A stretch of 64,000 nucleotides of DNA from Sphingobacterium sp. SGG-5 (GCF_011043525.1 NZ_JAAKGO010000003.1:248001-312000), one strand, 5' to 3'. Numbered from the stretch's first letter, positions 42,486 through 51,794 are shown. Numbers and translations are program-made. The notes: generated by a model not told the origin, from the sequence alone.

Positions 42486-44396
42486 ATGAGTGACGCTATA
42501 AAACACGAGTGTGGTATTGCACTTATCCGACTATTAAAACCCCTCTCATATTACCAGGAAAAATATGGCACCCCTTACTACGGTATCAATAAATTGTATC
42601 TCCTTATGGAGAAACAGCACAACCGTGGTCAGGATGGGGCGGGTATTGCAACCATAAAATTTGACGTTAAGCCCGGAAACCGATATATCAGCCGTTATCG
42701 CGCTATGGGATCTTCTGCTGTTGCCGATATTTTTGAGTATGTGCAGAAGAAATTTGCATCGGTTAATAAGGCTTTTCCCCGGGAGTCAAAAGACACAAAA
42801 TGGCTGAAAGATAATGTAAGCTTCACGGGAGAAGTACTTTTAGGACACTTACGGTACGGCACGCATGGCAAGAATAGTATTGAAAGCTGCCATCCTTTTC
42901 TGAGGCAGAACAATTGGATGACAAGGAACTTGGTTGTAGCAGGTAATTTCAACATGACTAACGTTGATGAGCTGCTGCAACAACTTTATGACCTGGGTCA
43001 ACATCCCAAGGAACAGGCCGATACGGTCACTGTTCTGGAAAAAATCGGCCACTTTTTGGATGACGAAAATCAAGAGCTGTTTGACCAATTCAAAAACGAA
43101 GGTTATTCGAATATCGAAATTTCGGCACAAATAGCCCAAAATCTCGATGTGGCGAAGATATTAACGCGCTCGGCGAAGACATGGGACGGTGGATATACCA
43201 TTGCCGGAATTTTTGGTCATGGCGATGCTTTTGTCATGCGTGACCCTGCAGGTATCCGTCCGGCATTCTATTATCAGGATGATGAGGTATTAGTGGTGAC
43301 TTCTGAACGACCTGTTATCCAGACTGCGTTCAATATACCGGTGCGCGCCGTGAAAGAAATCAAGCCCGGACATGCCTTAATCGTAAAGAAAGATGGCACG
43401 ATTACGGAAGAGATGTTTAGACAGCCCGTGGAACAGAAATCCTGTTCTTTTGAGCGTATTTACTTCTCCCGGGGATCGGATGCCGATATTTACAAGGAAC
43501 GTAAGTCGCTAGGTCGCCTATTATGTGATCAGGTACTGAAATCGGTCGACCATGATATTGAAAATACTGTTTTTTCTTTCATTCCGAATACGGCGGAGGT
43601 ATCCTATTACGGTATGATGGAAGGGGTAAGTCAATATGTCCGGGATTATCAGAAAGAGGTATTGCTTAAGCGCGACGAGAAGATATCTGATACAGAACTG
43701 GAGAAGGTTTTGAATATTCACCCGCGATTTGAGAAGCTCAATGTGAAGGATGCGAAGTTGCGGACGTTTATTACGCAGGATGCTGACCGCCAGGATATGG
43801 TACAGCATGTCTATGATACCACTTATGGGATTGTGCGCAATGATCAGGACACTATTGTCGCCATTGATGATTCGATTGTCAGAGGTACGACATTGAAGCA
43901 GTCTATATTGACCATTCTTGATAGACTCCATCCCAAGAAGATCGTTATTGTTTCATCGGCCCCACAGATCCGATATCCGGATTGTTATGGAATTGACATG
44001 TCCCGCATGGGCGAATTTGTCGCATTTGAGGCGGCTATCAATCTTTTGAAGCGCCGAGGGATGTCTCATATTATCGATGAGGTTTACCAAAAATGTGTAG
44101 CTTCGATCACTAAACCGAAAGACGAGATCGAAAATTACGTGAAAGAAATCTATGCACCTTTCACCGACGATGAAATTTCTGTAGAGATCGCTAATATTGT
44201 TCGCCCGCACCATTTAAATGCGGAATTGGAAGTTATATTCCAGACCTTGGACAATCTGCACATTGCTTGTCCAGACCATAAAGGAGACTGGTACTTCTCG
44301 GGGAATTACCCCACAGCGGGAGGTAATAAGGTCGTTAACAAAGCCTTTATGAATTGGATGGAAGGTAAGAATGTACGGGCTTATTTCAGTGTCTAA
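42486..44396 (+). CDS. Amidophosphoribosyltransferase-like protein (long form)
   Basis: A 636-residue protein counted from the ATG at 42486 (MSDAIKHECGIAL); the GTG at 42468 lies in the presumed promoter. The N-terminal Ntn glutamine amidotransferase domain has Cys9 in HECGIALIR, which would become the nucleophile after removal of eight residues, plus NRGQDGAGIA and GHLRYGTHG. The phosphoribosyltransferase domain carries the PRPP loop VAIDDSIVRGTT (about 459-470). PurF makes phosphoribosylamine, the first purine step. This form is over 100 residues longer than E. coli PurF, so it may be the usual Bacteroidota long variant, and I leave out the purF symbol. Confidence 0.88.
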   Translation: MSDAIKHECGIALIRLLKPLSYYQEKYGTPYYGINKLYLLMEKQHNRGQDGAGIATIKFDVKPGNRYISRYRAMGSSAVADIFEYVQKKFASVNKAFPRESKDTKWLKDNVSFTGEVLLGHLRYGTHGKNSIESCHPFLRQNNWMTRNLVVAGNFNMTNVDELLQQLYDLGQHPKEQADTVTVLEKIGHFLDDENQELFDQFKNEGYSNIEISAQIAQNLDVAKILTRSAKTWDGGYTIAGIFGHGDAFVMRDPAGIRPAFYYQDDEVLVVTSERPVIQTAFNIPVRAVKEIKPGHALIVKKDGTITEEMFRQPVEQKSCSFERIYFSRGSDADIYKERKSLGRLLCDQVLKSVDHDIENTVFSFIPNTAEVSYYGMMEGVSQYVRDYQKEVLLKRDEKISDTELEKVLNIHPRFEKLNVKDAKLRTFITQDADRQDMVQHVYDTTYGIVRNDQDTIVAIDDSIVRGTTLKQSILTILDRLHPKKIVIVSSAPQIRYPDCYGIDMSRMGEFVAFEAAINLLKRRGMSHIIDEVYQKCVASITKPKDEIENYVKEIYAPFTDDEISVEIANIVRPHHLNAELEVIFQTLDNLHIACPDHKGDWYFSGNYPTAGGNKVVNKAFMNWMEGKNVRAYFSV

Positions 44397-45649
44397 GAAC
44401 TGGCATTGCCGGCCGGATCATCTTTAGGAATTTCCTCGCTTTCATTTATTTCCTTGTAGGTGACTTCCGTTTGCGGATCGTTATTTTCTACCTTGGTTTT
44501 GACATCGACTTGGATTTTCTTTTTATTACGAGGTAGACGTACGATGCCCCATCTCATGAGCAGTTCCTGTGTCGCATTTCGTTTAAGGTGCTCTTTCTCC
44601 GGTTCGCCGATCAAGAAGCCAAAGGCCTGCATATTTGGAATGGCGTCGAAAAGAACTTTTAACGTGGCGATAAAAGGTAATGCCAAGATTAGGCCGGCGA
44701 GTCCGAAAAGCATACCTCCCAGTAAGATGCCGATAATCGCCATAAGCGGGTTGATGCTAACTTTGCTTCCGACGATGTTCGGGGTAATGATATTTCCCTC
44801 CAGAAACTGAACCACCTGAAACCACGCAACGACTCCTATAGCGTACCATGCACTATCTTTGACGGCCAATGCAAATAGGGCAGGCAGGATAGAACCGATA
44901 GCAATCCCGATATAAGGTAAAAGCATGAGGAGGGAGGCTAATGTGCCGAAAAACCAGGCATAATCGATGCCCATAGCCATCAGGCCGACGGTATTTAATA
45001 CGGCAACAATACCCATCACAGTGATCAGTCCGACGAGATAGCTTTGTACCACGTTATATATTTTATTCAATACCTCATTGACTTTTTGCTGGGGTGTCGA
45101 TTTGAAAGCCCGGAAGAAGAATTCCCGAAAGAAATCGCGGTAATAGAGCATAAAAAAGCTATAGAGCGGTACTAAAATGGCGCTGGCCAACATACTCCCG
45201 ATAGAGCCGAAAGTTGCTGTGATGACGCTACCTACATTTTCCAGTGATTTATTCCCCTGTTCGCGAAGTTTGTCCAGCACCTGGTTTTTACCTATGCCGA
45301 ACTTTTCATAGAGCCATTCTTGTCCGCCATCAAGCACGGACAGTACCTTGCTGGTGATCGCTGTCGCATCTTTGCCGATGATAATACTTTGGTGTACAAT
45401 AAACCATAATATAGCCGAGATGATGGCTATGGCGATCGTCACGGACAACAAGGCTGAAAGCGCTCGGCCTAAGCGTATACGTTCGAAAAACCGCGCCAAG
45501 GGAAATAGAGAGATGGAAATCAATGTGGCAAACAACAGGGGTAATAGCACACTCTGCGAAAGATACATCAAAGTCAAAATCAATACCAACGCAAATAAGC
45601 TGGAGGCTAGATCAAGTGCATAACTTTTTTTTGGCGATTGTTTTTCCAT
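44393..45649 (-). CDS. AI-2E family transporter
   Basis: A 418-residue inner-membrane protein with about eight helices. The layout (two N-terminal hairpins, a soluble loop with DKLREQGNKSLENVGS, then a C-terminal group) and the end segment NIITPNIVGSKVSINPLMAIIGILLGG are typical of the family, named after TqsA, the autoinducer-2 exporter. Many members carry other substrates, for example as sodium/proton antiporters. A hydrophilic, charged tail of about 60 residues ends the protein. Its stop codon shares CTAA with the stop of the convergent amidophosphoribosyltransferase gene (4-nt overlap). Confidence 0.9.
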   Translation of the reverse strand: MEKQSPKKSYALDLASSLFALVLILTLMYLSQSVLLPLLFATLISISLFPLARFFERIRLGRALSALLSVTIAIAIISAILWFIVHQSIIIGKDATAITSKVLSVLDGGQEWLYEKFGIGKNQVLDKLREQGNKSLENVGSVITATFGSIGSMLASAILVPLYSFFMLYYRDFFREFFFRAFKSTPQQKVNEVLNKIYNVVQSYLVGLITVMGIVAVLNTVGLMAMGIDYAWFFGTLASLLMLLPYIGIAIGSILPALFALAVKDSAWYAIGVVAWFQVVQFLEGNIITPNIVGSKVSINPLMAIIGILLGGMLFGLAGLILALPFIATLKVLFDAIPNMQAFGFLIGEPEKEHLKRNATQELLMRWGIVRLPRNKKKIQVDVKTKVENNDPQTEVTYKEINESEEIPKDDPAGNASS

Positions 45650-45721
45650 AACCCAAGTGTTTAAAGGTTTTTTTTACACTCCAATATACGATAAATTTAA
45701 TAGAACAGAAATCTATAGTTA

Positions 45722-46477
45722 TTACACAAGAAATTTTTGCCGCGCCAGTTCCGAGCAAAATAGGGTAGTAGCCACAGCAACATTCAGCGATTCGGCCTGA
45801 CCGATACGTGGTATCGTGACTTTATGATCGACTTTCTTCAGCAGGCTTTTACGGATTCCGTTGCCTTCGTTCCCCATGATAATCAGTCCCTCCTTGCCGA
45901 AATCCGTAGCATAAATCGACTGCCCGTCCAACAGTGCTGCAAAAACCGGAATATCGATGGTCTGTATAAAGGCTTCAATGTCCATATAGTGTACGCTTAC
46001 CCGCGCGAGAGAACCCATGGTCGCCTGCACAACTTTGGGGTTGAACACATCGACAGTATTCGTTGAACATATAATCGTGTCGATGCCGAACCATTCTGCT
46101 GTCCGGATAATCGTGCCGAGATTCCCGGGATCCTGCACATCATCGAGAACGATGCTGTGGCGACCTTTCAGGTTGGCGCTATCGAGATGTCCGGTCGGAG
46201 CGGGGAGCTCGACCAAAGCCAGTGTACCCTGGGGATTTTTCAGGCTGCTCAGTTTGCTGAACGCTGTATCTGAAACGATTTCACATTTTATATTTTGAGG
46301 TATTTTATCCAACTTTGTATGCGCCTCAGCGGTCGAAAAAATTTGTTGTACCTTGTAAGCGGAATGTATAAATTCAGCTACTGATTTTATGCCCTCTACG
46401 ACAAAAAGCCGGTGCTGTGTGCGGAATTTTTTATGCTGTAGGGATTTTATAAGGCTGATTTGAGCTTTTGACAACAT
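45722..46477 (-). CDS. TrmH/SpoU family RNA methyltransferase
   Basis: A 251-residue SPOUT-class 2'-O-methyltransferase. The N-terminal SpoU substrate-binding part (KKFRTQHRLFVVEGIKSVAEF) is followed by the trefoil-knot domain with IVLDDVQDPGNLGTIIRTAEWFG (motif 1), GLIIMGNEGNGI (motif 2) and VTIPRIGQAESLNVAVATTLF (motif 3). It methylates a ribose in rRNA or tRNA, site unknown. Its start codon is only 7 nt from that of divergent tamL. Confidence 0.93.
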   Translation of the reverse strand: MLSKAQISLIKSLQHKKFRTQHRLFVVEGIKSVAEFIHSAYKVQQIFSTAEAHTKLDKIPQNIKCEIVSDTAFSKLSSLKNPQGTLALVELPAPTGHLDSANLKGRHSIVLDDVQDPGNLGTIIRTAEWFGIDTIICSTNTVDVFNPKVVQATMGSLARVSVHYMDIEAFIQTIDIPVFAALLDGQSIYATDFGKEGLIIMGNEGNGIRKSLLKKVDHKVTIPRIGQAESLNVAVATTLFCSELARQKFLV

Positions 46478-46484
46478 AAGATGA

Positions 46485-48827
46485 ATGACTGGATACCGTA
46501 GTTTATTATTTTTTACAAGTATAGGGCTTTTCTTGCTGATTTTTACATCATGTCGATCGGCAAAATATGTAGAGGACGATCAATCGCTTGTAACAGATAT
46601 TGATTTAGAAGGCGTACCTACGGGATTGAAAGAGCAGGTCATGCAGTATGTATCCAACGAGATACGCCCGAACTCGGTATTAAATTTATCCATCTATAAT
46701 ATTTTCAATACGAAGGACGGCCGCTATAAAAAAGAAAAAATCCGTCAGGTAGGCGAGCCGCCTCATATCTTGGATTCGTCTTTAGTTGATCTCTCCAATA
46801 CCCAGATACAACGGTTTTTGCAAACCAAGGGTTTCTTCAACGCCCAAGTGCAACCTGTTGTCACGACAAAAAAGAAAAAATCGAAGATTACTTTTCAGGC
46901 CACCTTGGGCGACCCGTATTATATCGGTACTGTTCACTATAATTTTGAGGATAAAAAGATAGGAACGGTGTATGAGGAGAAAGTGAAGCCTCATACCGCT
47001 ATCGTCCAAGGCGAGCAGTATGATATGCAAAAGCTACTTATGGAGCGGGAGAACCTTTTTCTATCGGCTAAGAACTTGGGGTATTTTGACTATCTCCGCC
47101 AATATATGCGCATCGGTGTGGATACGAACCAGGTTAAGAATCAGGCAGACCTATCCATGACTATTTTGAAACCTGATTCGATAGACCAACAGGTTTATAC
47201 GATCAATGATGTGTCGCTGACTATTCAAAAGCCGAATACGCTTTCGGGGGCATCCGTGCCGGAATACGATTCGACCGTTCGGGTTAATTTTCAGGATGAA
47301 ACGGGTCATTTTAGGTTACGGCCTATCGCCCGCTATATGTTCTTACGCTCTGGTGAGCGTTATAGTTTGCGGAATGAAAATATCTCTTATGATCGGCTGT
47401 ATGAAATGAACGGTTTTCGAAGTGTGCGAATCAACTACGAGAAAGCGGAAGACAATGTGTTGAATGTATCTTACGAATTGATACCCCGATCGGTGATGGC
47501 CAATCAGATGGAGGGAGAGTATACTTTCAGTTCGGGTATGAGCGGTTTTAATGTCGGTAATACGTTTTCGCACCGCAATATCTTTGGCGGATCGGAGCTA
47601 TTGGAAATCAAACTGCGGTACGGTGTTTTGTTCGACCCCCGACTTGAAGGAGACTTGTCCCAAAAGATATTTAACAACGATTTTCAGGTCGGTGTAAATT
47701 TGGTGGTACCCCGACTGCTTTTGCCTTTTGGTATGCATAATGCCGGTGAATATGGTCTTCCCCGTACGACATTGTCCTCCAGCCTGCAATTGTTTAACCA
47801 GGATCAGACCTATTCCAACCGGTATTTTATTAATACGTTAAACTATTCCTGGTGGCAGTCTCCATCCTTGCAACACAGTTACACGCCATTGGTCCTGGAA
47901 TATCGCTTGGGCCGCTTGGATGATGCGTTCAAGCAAAGTCTGGAGGATGAAGGGTACACGTTGTACGTCCGGTCGAACGATAGGGAGTATTTTGGATTAG
48001 GGTCGCAGTATGCCATGACGTGGAATGCTGCTAAGTTGTTGAAGCTGGAAAATTTCTCTTATTTTAAAGGTTCGGTAGATGTCAGTGGCAATACCTTGGG
48101 GGTGTTGAGTAGGCTGTTTAATTTTCCGGAAAACAGCTCCGGTGAGAAGCTGTTGTTTAATGTGCCCTACCTCCAATATGTTAAAGGTGAAGTAGATTAC
48201 AGGTGGTATCAATATTTTGACGGCCATCGGCAGTTTGTCCTGCGCTTTAACGGAGGGGTAGCTGTACCTTATGGCAACAACTCCAACCTTCTTATTTTTG
48301 AAAAGAGCTTTTTTGCCGGCGGAATGAACGGGATACGTGCGTGGCAGGCGCGGACTTTAGGGCCTGGAAATTATAATAGAGAGGTGGTAAGGGAAGAATT
48401 GCGGTTGAACTTGCGGAACTTAGATCAGCTGGGGGAGATCAAACTGGAGGCTAATATGGAATATCGGTTCCGGATATTAAATAACTTCTTCGGGGCGAAG
48501 ATGAATGGAGCAACCTTTGTCGATATGGGCAACGTCTGGCGGCTTAGACCGGACGTGTTGAACCCCAACGGCGAGTTTCAGATCAACCGTCTTTTCAACC
48601 AGATTGCGGTAGGCAGTGGCTTCGGATTACGTTTTGATATGGATTACTTTGTGTTGCGGCTGGATGCAGGGGTAAAGATTAAGGATCCGCAGTTCGAAGG
48701 TAGTGAACAATGGGTCGCAAAATACTGGTTCCGCTCCAAGGATTTCAAGGCTGACTATTTTCTCAGCCACCGCCCCGATAGGTATAATTTCATCCAATAT
48801 AATTTCGGTGTAGGGCTGCCTTTTTAA
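46485..48827 (+). CDS. tamL: TamL-type BamA-family outer-membrane lipoprotein
   Basis: A 780-residue protein of the Omp85 superfamily. It starts with a lipoprotein signal (FLLIFTSC, Cys23) and RSAKYVEDDQSLV, the mark of TamL, the lipid-anchored TamA equivalent of Bacteroidota. POTRA-like domains fill about residues 30-370 (IQRFLQTKGFFNAQVQPVV, MNGFRSVRINYEKAEDN), and the rest is a 16-strand-type barrel with FFAGGMNGIRAWQARTLGPG, the family loop motif. With TamB it helps insert proteins or move lipids to the outer membrane. No tamB gene is adjacent. The divergent gene starts 7 nt away. Confidence 0.9.
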   Translation: MTGYRSLLFFTSIGLFLLIFTSCRSAKYVEDDQSLVTDIDLEGVPTGLKEQVMQYVSNEIRPNSVLNLSIYNIFNTKDGRYKKEKIRQVGEPPHILDSSLVDLSNTQIQRFLQTKGFFNAQVQPVVTTKKKKSKITFQATLGDPYYIGTVHYNFEDKKIGTVYEEKVKPHTAIVQGEQYDMQKLLMERENLFLSAKNLGYFDYLRQYMRIGVDTNQVKNQADLSMTILKPDSIDQQVYTINDVSLTIQKPNTLSGASVPEYDSTVRVNFQDETGHFRLRPIARYMFLRSGERYSLRNENISYDRLYEMNGFRSVRINYEKAEDNVLNVSYELIPRSVMANQMEGEYTFSSGMSGFNVGNTFSHRNIFGGSELLEIKLRYGVLFDPRLEGDLSQKIFNNDFQVGVNLVVPRLLLPFGMHNAGEYGLPRTTLSSSLQLFNQDQTYSNRYFINTLNYSWWQSPSLQHSYTPLVLEYRLGRLDDAFKQSLEDEGYTLYVRSNDREYFGLGSQYAMTWNAAKLLKLENFSYFKGSVDVSGNTLGVLSRLFNFPENSSGEKLLFNVPYLQYVKGEVDYRWYQYFDGHRQFVLRFNGGVAVPYGNNSNLLIFEKSFFAGGMNGIRAWQARTLGPGNYNREVVREELRLNLRNLDQLGEIKLEANMEYRFRILNNFFGAKMNGATFVDMGNVWRLRPDVLNPNGEFQINRLFNQIAVGSGFGLRFDMDYFVLRLDAGVKIKDPQFEGSEQWVAKYWFRSKDFKADYFLSHRPDRYNFIQYNFGVGLPF

Positions 48828-49363
48828 CCGATAAAATTTTTGAGCGTATGGAAAGCGCTCTCCAAGAGCTGGGCGAGTGACAGCCCCTTCGAATAAGCGA
48901 AATACGCATAAATCAAAGCCAGCACGACAAAGGTCATCAGAAAGCGTTTGAACATATAAGCAACCAGTAAAAGCACAGCCGGAATAAGCAAGAGCAATAA
49001 TCCGCTGATTTTTATAGGAGTGATCTCTTTGTCGGTTTTGTACAGAAAATAGAACTTGCTTATCGAGGTCTGTTGATTTTTGTGCTTAAAAAAAGCAAAT
49101 GTTGAACCGTTGATTGGATGTGCAGGTACAGCCACACCGTCGTGAAAAGCCAGGCTTTGTTCAAAGCTGTTTATGCTGAATTTGAACGTTCCGTTGATGT
49201 TTTCGTTGACATTTTCTGCCGAATCCACCGCTATGATGGCAATCTTTCCATTGGCCGTCAGATTTTCTTTCACGATAAAGTTTTCAATACGCTGGTATTG
49301 TCCCCACGTCAATATAGGGAATGTCCATGTTATAAAATACAGTAGGAATCTTAACCTTGTCAT
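48824..49363 (-). CDS. Membrane protein of unknown function
   Basis: A 179-residue protein with a signal-like N-terminus (LRFLLYFITWTFPILTWG), a short beta-rich extracytoplasmic region and two hydrophobic segments near the C-terminus (IKISGLLLLLIPAVLLLVAYMF and MTFVVLALIYAYFAY). No known domain is recognised. The stop codon overlaps that of tamL by 4 nt (both TAA, in TTAA). It stands alone and is divergent from the small membrane protein gene at 49473. Confidence 0.7.
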   Translation of the reverse strand: MTRLRFLLYFITWTFPILTWGQYQRIENFIVKENLTANGKIAIIAVDSAENVNENINGTFKFSINSFEQSLAFHDGVAVPAHPINGSTFAFFKHKNQQTSISKFYFLYKTDKEITPIKISGLLLLLIPAVLLLVAYMFKRFLMTFVVLALIYAYFAYSKGLSLAQLLESAFHTLKNFIG

Positions 49364-49415
49364 AATTTCTACTGCAAGTATACTAATATTTTATTTTTAT
49401 ACGGCACTATTATAA

Positions 49416-49446
49416 TTGCATATAAAGGGATTTTTCTCTAAGTTTG
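49416..49446 (+). promoter_or_regulatory. Promoter of the small membrane protein gene
   Basis: TTG at 49416-49418 and TAAGTTTG at 49439-49446 (exact match) are 20 nt apart. This places transcription downstream of the alternative TTG start at 49416 and favours the ATG at 49473. Confidence 0.62.
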
Positions 49447-49472
49447 TGCTATCAATATATATTTTGAATACA

Positions 49473-49727
49473 ATGGAAAATACGATAGTTGAAAGACAGC
49501 CCCGCAAGACAGAGAATAATGCTAATCAGACCCATTATTATGTTTCTTTGACGGTCGCGATTGTAATCGGGATAATTGGGGTTTTTATACGCTTTGTGCC
49601 GGACTGGTTTCCTGCATTGGATCAATGGACCTTTGCATTTTCGCTTATTGCCAATGTCATGATGATTGTCGGGGCTTTTATGGCTTTTAAGATTGTATTT
49701 GCCGTCTTGGGCTTTGGTAAGAAATAA
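49473..49727 (+). CDS. Small two-helix membrane protein
   Basis: An 84-residue protein from the ATG at 49473. After a hydrophilic start (MENTIVERQPRKTENNANQ) there are two membrane segments (about residues 24-45 and 56-80). The frame opens upstream at a TTG, but that codon is the -33 element of the promoter. No family is recognised; short proteins of this layout are common in Bacteroidota and uncharacterised. A clear terminator follows. Confidence 0.7.
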   Translation: MENTIVERQPRKTENNANQTHYYVSLTVAIVIGIIGVFIRFVPDWFPALDQWTFAFSLIANVMMIVGAFMAFKIVFAVLGFGKK

Positions 49728-49752
49728 TTATACATCCTCAGTATAGATCAGA

Positions 49753-49784
49753 AAGCATCACAAAAGAAACTGTGATGCTTTTTT
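49753..49784 (+). terminator. Intrinsic terminator
   Basis: AAGCATCACA (49753-49762) pairs with TGTGATGCTT (49771-49780), 8-nt loop, followed by further T. It ends the small membrane protein transcript. Confidence 0.9.
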
Positions 49785-49805
49785 AATTAAAATAAATGTC
49801 CTGCC

Positions 49806-50990
49806 ATGGCGACACCACAGGAATTTCTAGAACACGTCAAACTAAGTTTGGAAAACGACAGTTTTATTAAATTGTCTCTTGGGAACTATCGGGGTGCCGA
49901 AGCAGAATTAAAGAATGTGTATGTCAAACCTGTGCTCATCAAGCGGGAGTTACGGTTGTCTTTTGTCTACCGGTATCAGCGTCGGGATGTGACGAAAAAT
50001 TATACTGTGTCGGAGGGATTGGCACATATTGACGACCTTCTGCAAACGGATGGTTTTCGCGTAGCTACCTTGTTTGCGGAAGATGAGGATCGGATATGTC
50101 AGCACCAGAGCGGTCATAAATGGTCGATATATATCCAAAAGCCTTCGGCAAAGAAACCTCATACCCTCGCTCATGACCATCATAAAGAGCGGAAGATAAC
50201 ATCCACAGAGAAACCTTATCTACATGCCTTGCGGTTGACTGACGCCGAAGGGAAGGTTTATAAAAACGCCCAGGATAAGTGGAAGCAGATTAATCATTAT
50301 ATAGAGATATTGAGTAGCACGCTACAGGAGCTGCCCGCGAAGGACGAACTCCGTGTCGTGGATATGGGGGCGGGGAAAGGCTATCTGACTTTTGCCTTGT
50401 ACGATTATCTCCATAACCAACTGAATAGACAGGCCCGGGTAGAAGGCGTCGAGTACAGGCAAGATCTGGTCGATCTATGTAATGCCATTGCTGTGGATTC
50501 ACACTTGGATAAGTTACAGTTTAGTCCGGGTACGATTGAAGACTATGCTGTCGCTGGCGATCTGGATGTTTTGATTGCCCTGCATGCCTGCGACACCGCA
50601 ACAGATGATGCGATTTACAAAGGTATTACGAATTATGCCGGCCTGATTGTCGTGGCACCCTGTTGCCACAAACAAATCCGGCGTGAGCTGGAGCGGACGA
50701 AGGCTAAAAACGATCTGGATTTTATGACAAAATACGGGATATTTTTAGAACGGCATGCCGAGATGCTTACCGATAGTATACGTGCGCTATTGCTCGAATA
50801 TAGCGGATACCAGACCAAAGTGGTGCAGTTTGTTTCGGATATGCATACGCCCAAAAATGTAATGATTATAGCTGTTAAAAAAAATCCTCCCAGTGATCAC
50901 CGGAAGGACGAAATTTTAATGAAATTGCAATCCCTAAAAAGCTATTTTGGGATTGGATATCATCATTTGGAAAGATTAATGAAGTTATAG
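49806..50990 (+). CDS. SAM-dependent methyltransferase (Methyltransf_32-like)
   Basis: A 394-residue protein. The N-terminal ~150 residues are a separate domain without a known name. The methyltransferase core has VVDMGAGKGYLTFALYDYL (SAM loop, about 179-197), then VLIALHACDTATDDAI and VVAPCCHKQIRREL. The HACDTATD and APCCHKQ motifs resemble the group that includes eukaryotic METTL25/RRNAD1-type proteins, suggesting an RNA substrate, but this is not established. It is convergent with higA (20 nt between stops). Confidence 0.82.
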   Translation: MATPQEFLEHVKLSLENDSFIKLSLGNYRGAEAELKNVYVKPVLIKRELRLSFVYRYQRRDVTKNYTVSEGLAHIDDLLQTDGFRVATLFAEDEDRICQHQSGHKWSIYIQKPSAKKPHTLAHDHHKERKITSTEKPYLHALRLTDAEGKVYKNAQDKWKQINHYIEILSSTLQELPAKDELRVVDMGAGKGYLTFALYDYLHNQLNRQARVEGVEYRQDLVDLCNAIAVDSHLDKLQFSPGTIEDYAVAGDLDVLIALHACDTATDDAIYKGITNYAGLIVVAPCCHKQIRRELERTKAKNDLDFMTKYGIFLERHAEMLTDSIRALLLEYSGYQTKVVQFVSDMHTPKNVMIIAVKKNPPSDHRKDEILMKLQSLKSYFGIGYHHLERLMKL

Positions 50991-51009
50991 TACGTAATTT
51001 TTGCAGACC

Positions 51010-51390
51010 TTATGAAATATGTAAAGGATATTCTTTTATCAATAGATCAGCAGGAATCTTCAATAAATCACTGAATTTACGGATCATGTTGAGTGATAAA
51101 GCTTGTTTATAATTCAGCACCTTGCTTACCGTCCCCTTATCTCCATAGGCTGAAGCGAGTTCTTTTGGATTATAGCCAAATTCCTCCATTCTGATTTTTA
51201 TGAGCTCTATCGGATCTACTTCTGGTAAAATGGATGTTTTCTCTTCGTAATCGGATATCAATTTAACTAAAAGCTGTAACTCTTTATACTCTTTTGCTCC
51301 TTTTTCACTATACTTAATTTCCTCGTATCTCTGCAAAGCATCTTGATATTCTTCTTCCGATTCAATTAAAAACCACATTTTCTTTTTCAT
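51010..51390 (-). CDS. higA: Antitoxin HigA-like (XRE helix-turn-helix)
   Basis: A 126-residue protein counted from the ATG at 51390; the frame is open to a TTG at 51405. The C-terminal half is an XRE-type helix-turn-helix (PKELASAYGDKGTVSKVLNYKQALSLNMIRKFSDLL). The N-terminal half is charged and helical and would bind the toxin. The gene follows the higB-like toxin gene on the same strand, the reversed toxin-first order that defines the Hig type. It probably neutralises the toxin and represses the operon. Confidence 0.85.
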   Translation of the reverse strand: MKKKMWFLIESEEEYQDALQRYEEIKYSEKGAKEYKELQLLVKLISDYEEKTSILPEVDPIELIKIRMEEFGYNPKELASAYGDKGTVSKVLNYKQALSLNMIRKFSDLLKIPADLLIKEYPLHIS

Positions 51391-51411
51391 AACTATACGT
51401 TTCAAATGTAC

Positions 51412-51705
51412 TTAAATTGTTGATGCGTCTATATTATCATATTCACTGTGTGTTCCGATGAAACGAACATCGACCAGCGCCAGATCAAAATTTACTTCGA
51501 CAATCAATCGGTACTTATTTCCGACAATCTTAAAGCGCGCCCTTTTGCCTTTGATTATTTTCGCTTTCGGAAAGCTATCGAGTATATCTTGATTTTTCTG
51601 CCAATGTGCTCGTTTGGTCACGATCTTCCAAGTGGAGACACTTTTGCTGGCATCCGAATGTTTCTTAATAAATATGCTCAGTTTCCTCTCATTGATAATA
51701 ATCAT
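51412..51705 (-). CDS. higB: Toxin HigB-like mRNA interferase
   Basis: A 97-residue protein from the ATG at 51705 ([19 protein letters not shown]). It matches the HigB group of the RelE/ParE superfamily: [20 protein letters not shown], then [21 protein letters not shown] and the end [18 protein letters not shown]. Members cut mRNA on the ribosome. It is followed by the antitoxin gene. The two genes are distinctly AT-rich against panD and the methyltransferase on either side, in keeping with horizontal acquisition. The six residues upstream of Met7 in the open frame are unlikely to be translated. Confidence 0.88.
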   Translation of the reverse strand: MIIINERKLSIFIKKHSDASKSVSTWKIVTKRAHWQKNQDILDSFPKAKIIKGKRARFKIVGNKYRLIVEVNFDLALVDVRFIGTHSEYDNIDASTI

Positions 51706-51712
51706 ACATCTA

Positions 51713-51745
51713 CAAAAATACAAAAAAAAGTTGGTGGTTTGCCAA
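51713..51745 (-). promoter_or_regulatory. Candidate higBA promoter overlapping a palindrome
   Basis: On the minus strand TTG (51745-51743) and TATTTTTG (51720-51713, exact TAnnTTTG) are 22 nt apart. The TTG lies inside the hairpin that ends panD, so a factor bound to that palindrome would block the promoter. Confidence 0.5.
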
Positions 51746-51749
51746 CTTT
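51724..51749 (-). terminator. Intrinsic terminator of panD (possible HigA operator)
   Basis: AAAGTTGG (51727-51734) and CCAACTTT (51742-51749) form a perfect 8-bp stem with a 7-nt loop. On the minus strand it runs into eight T. It lies directly upstream of higB. Confidence 0.8.
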
Positions 51750-51794
51750 AAAAAATGTTTTACGAATGGTATATTAAGACTGCTTCGATATCCC

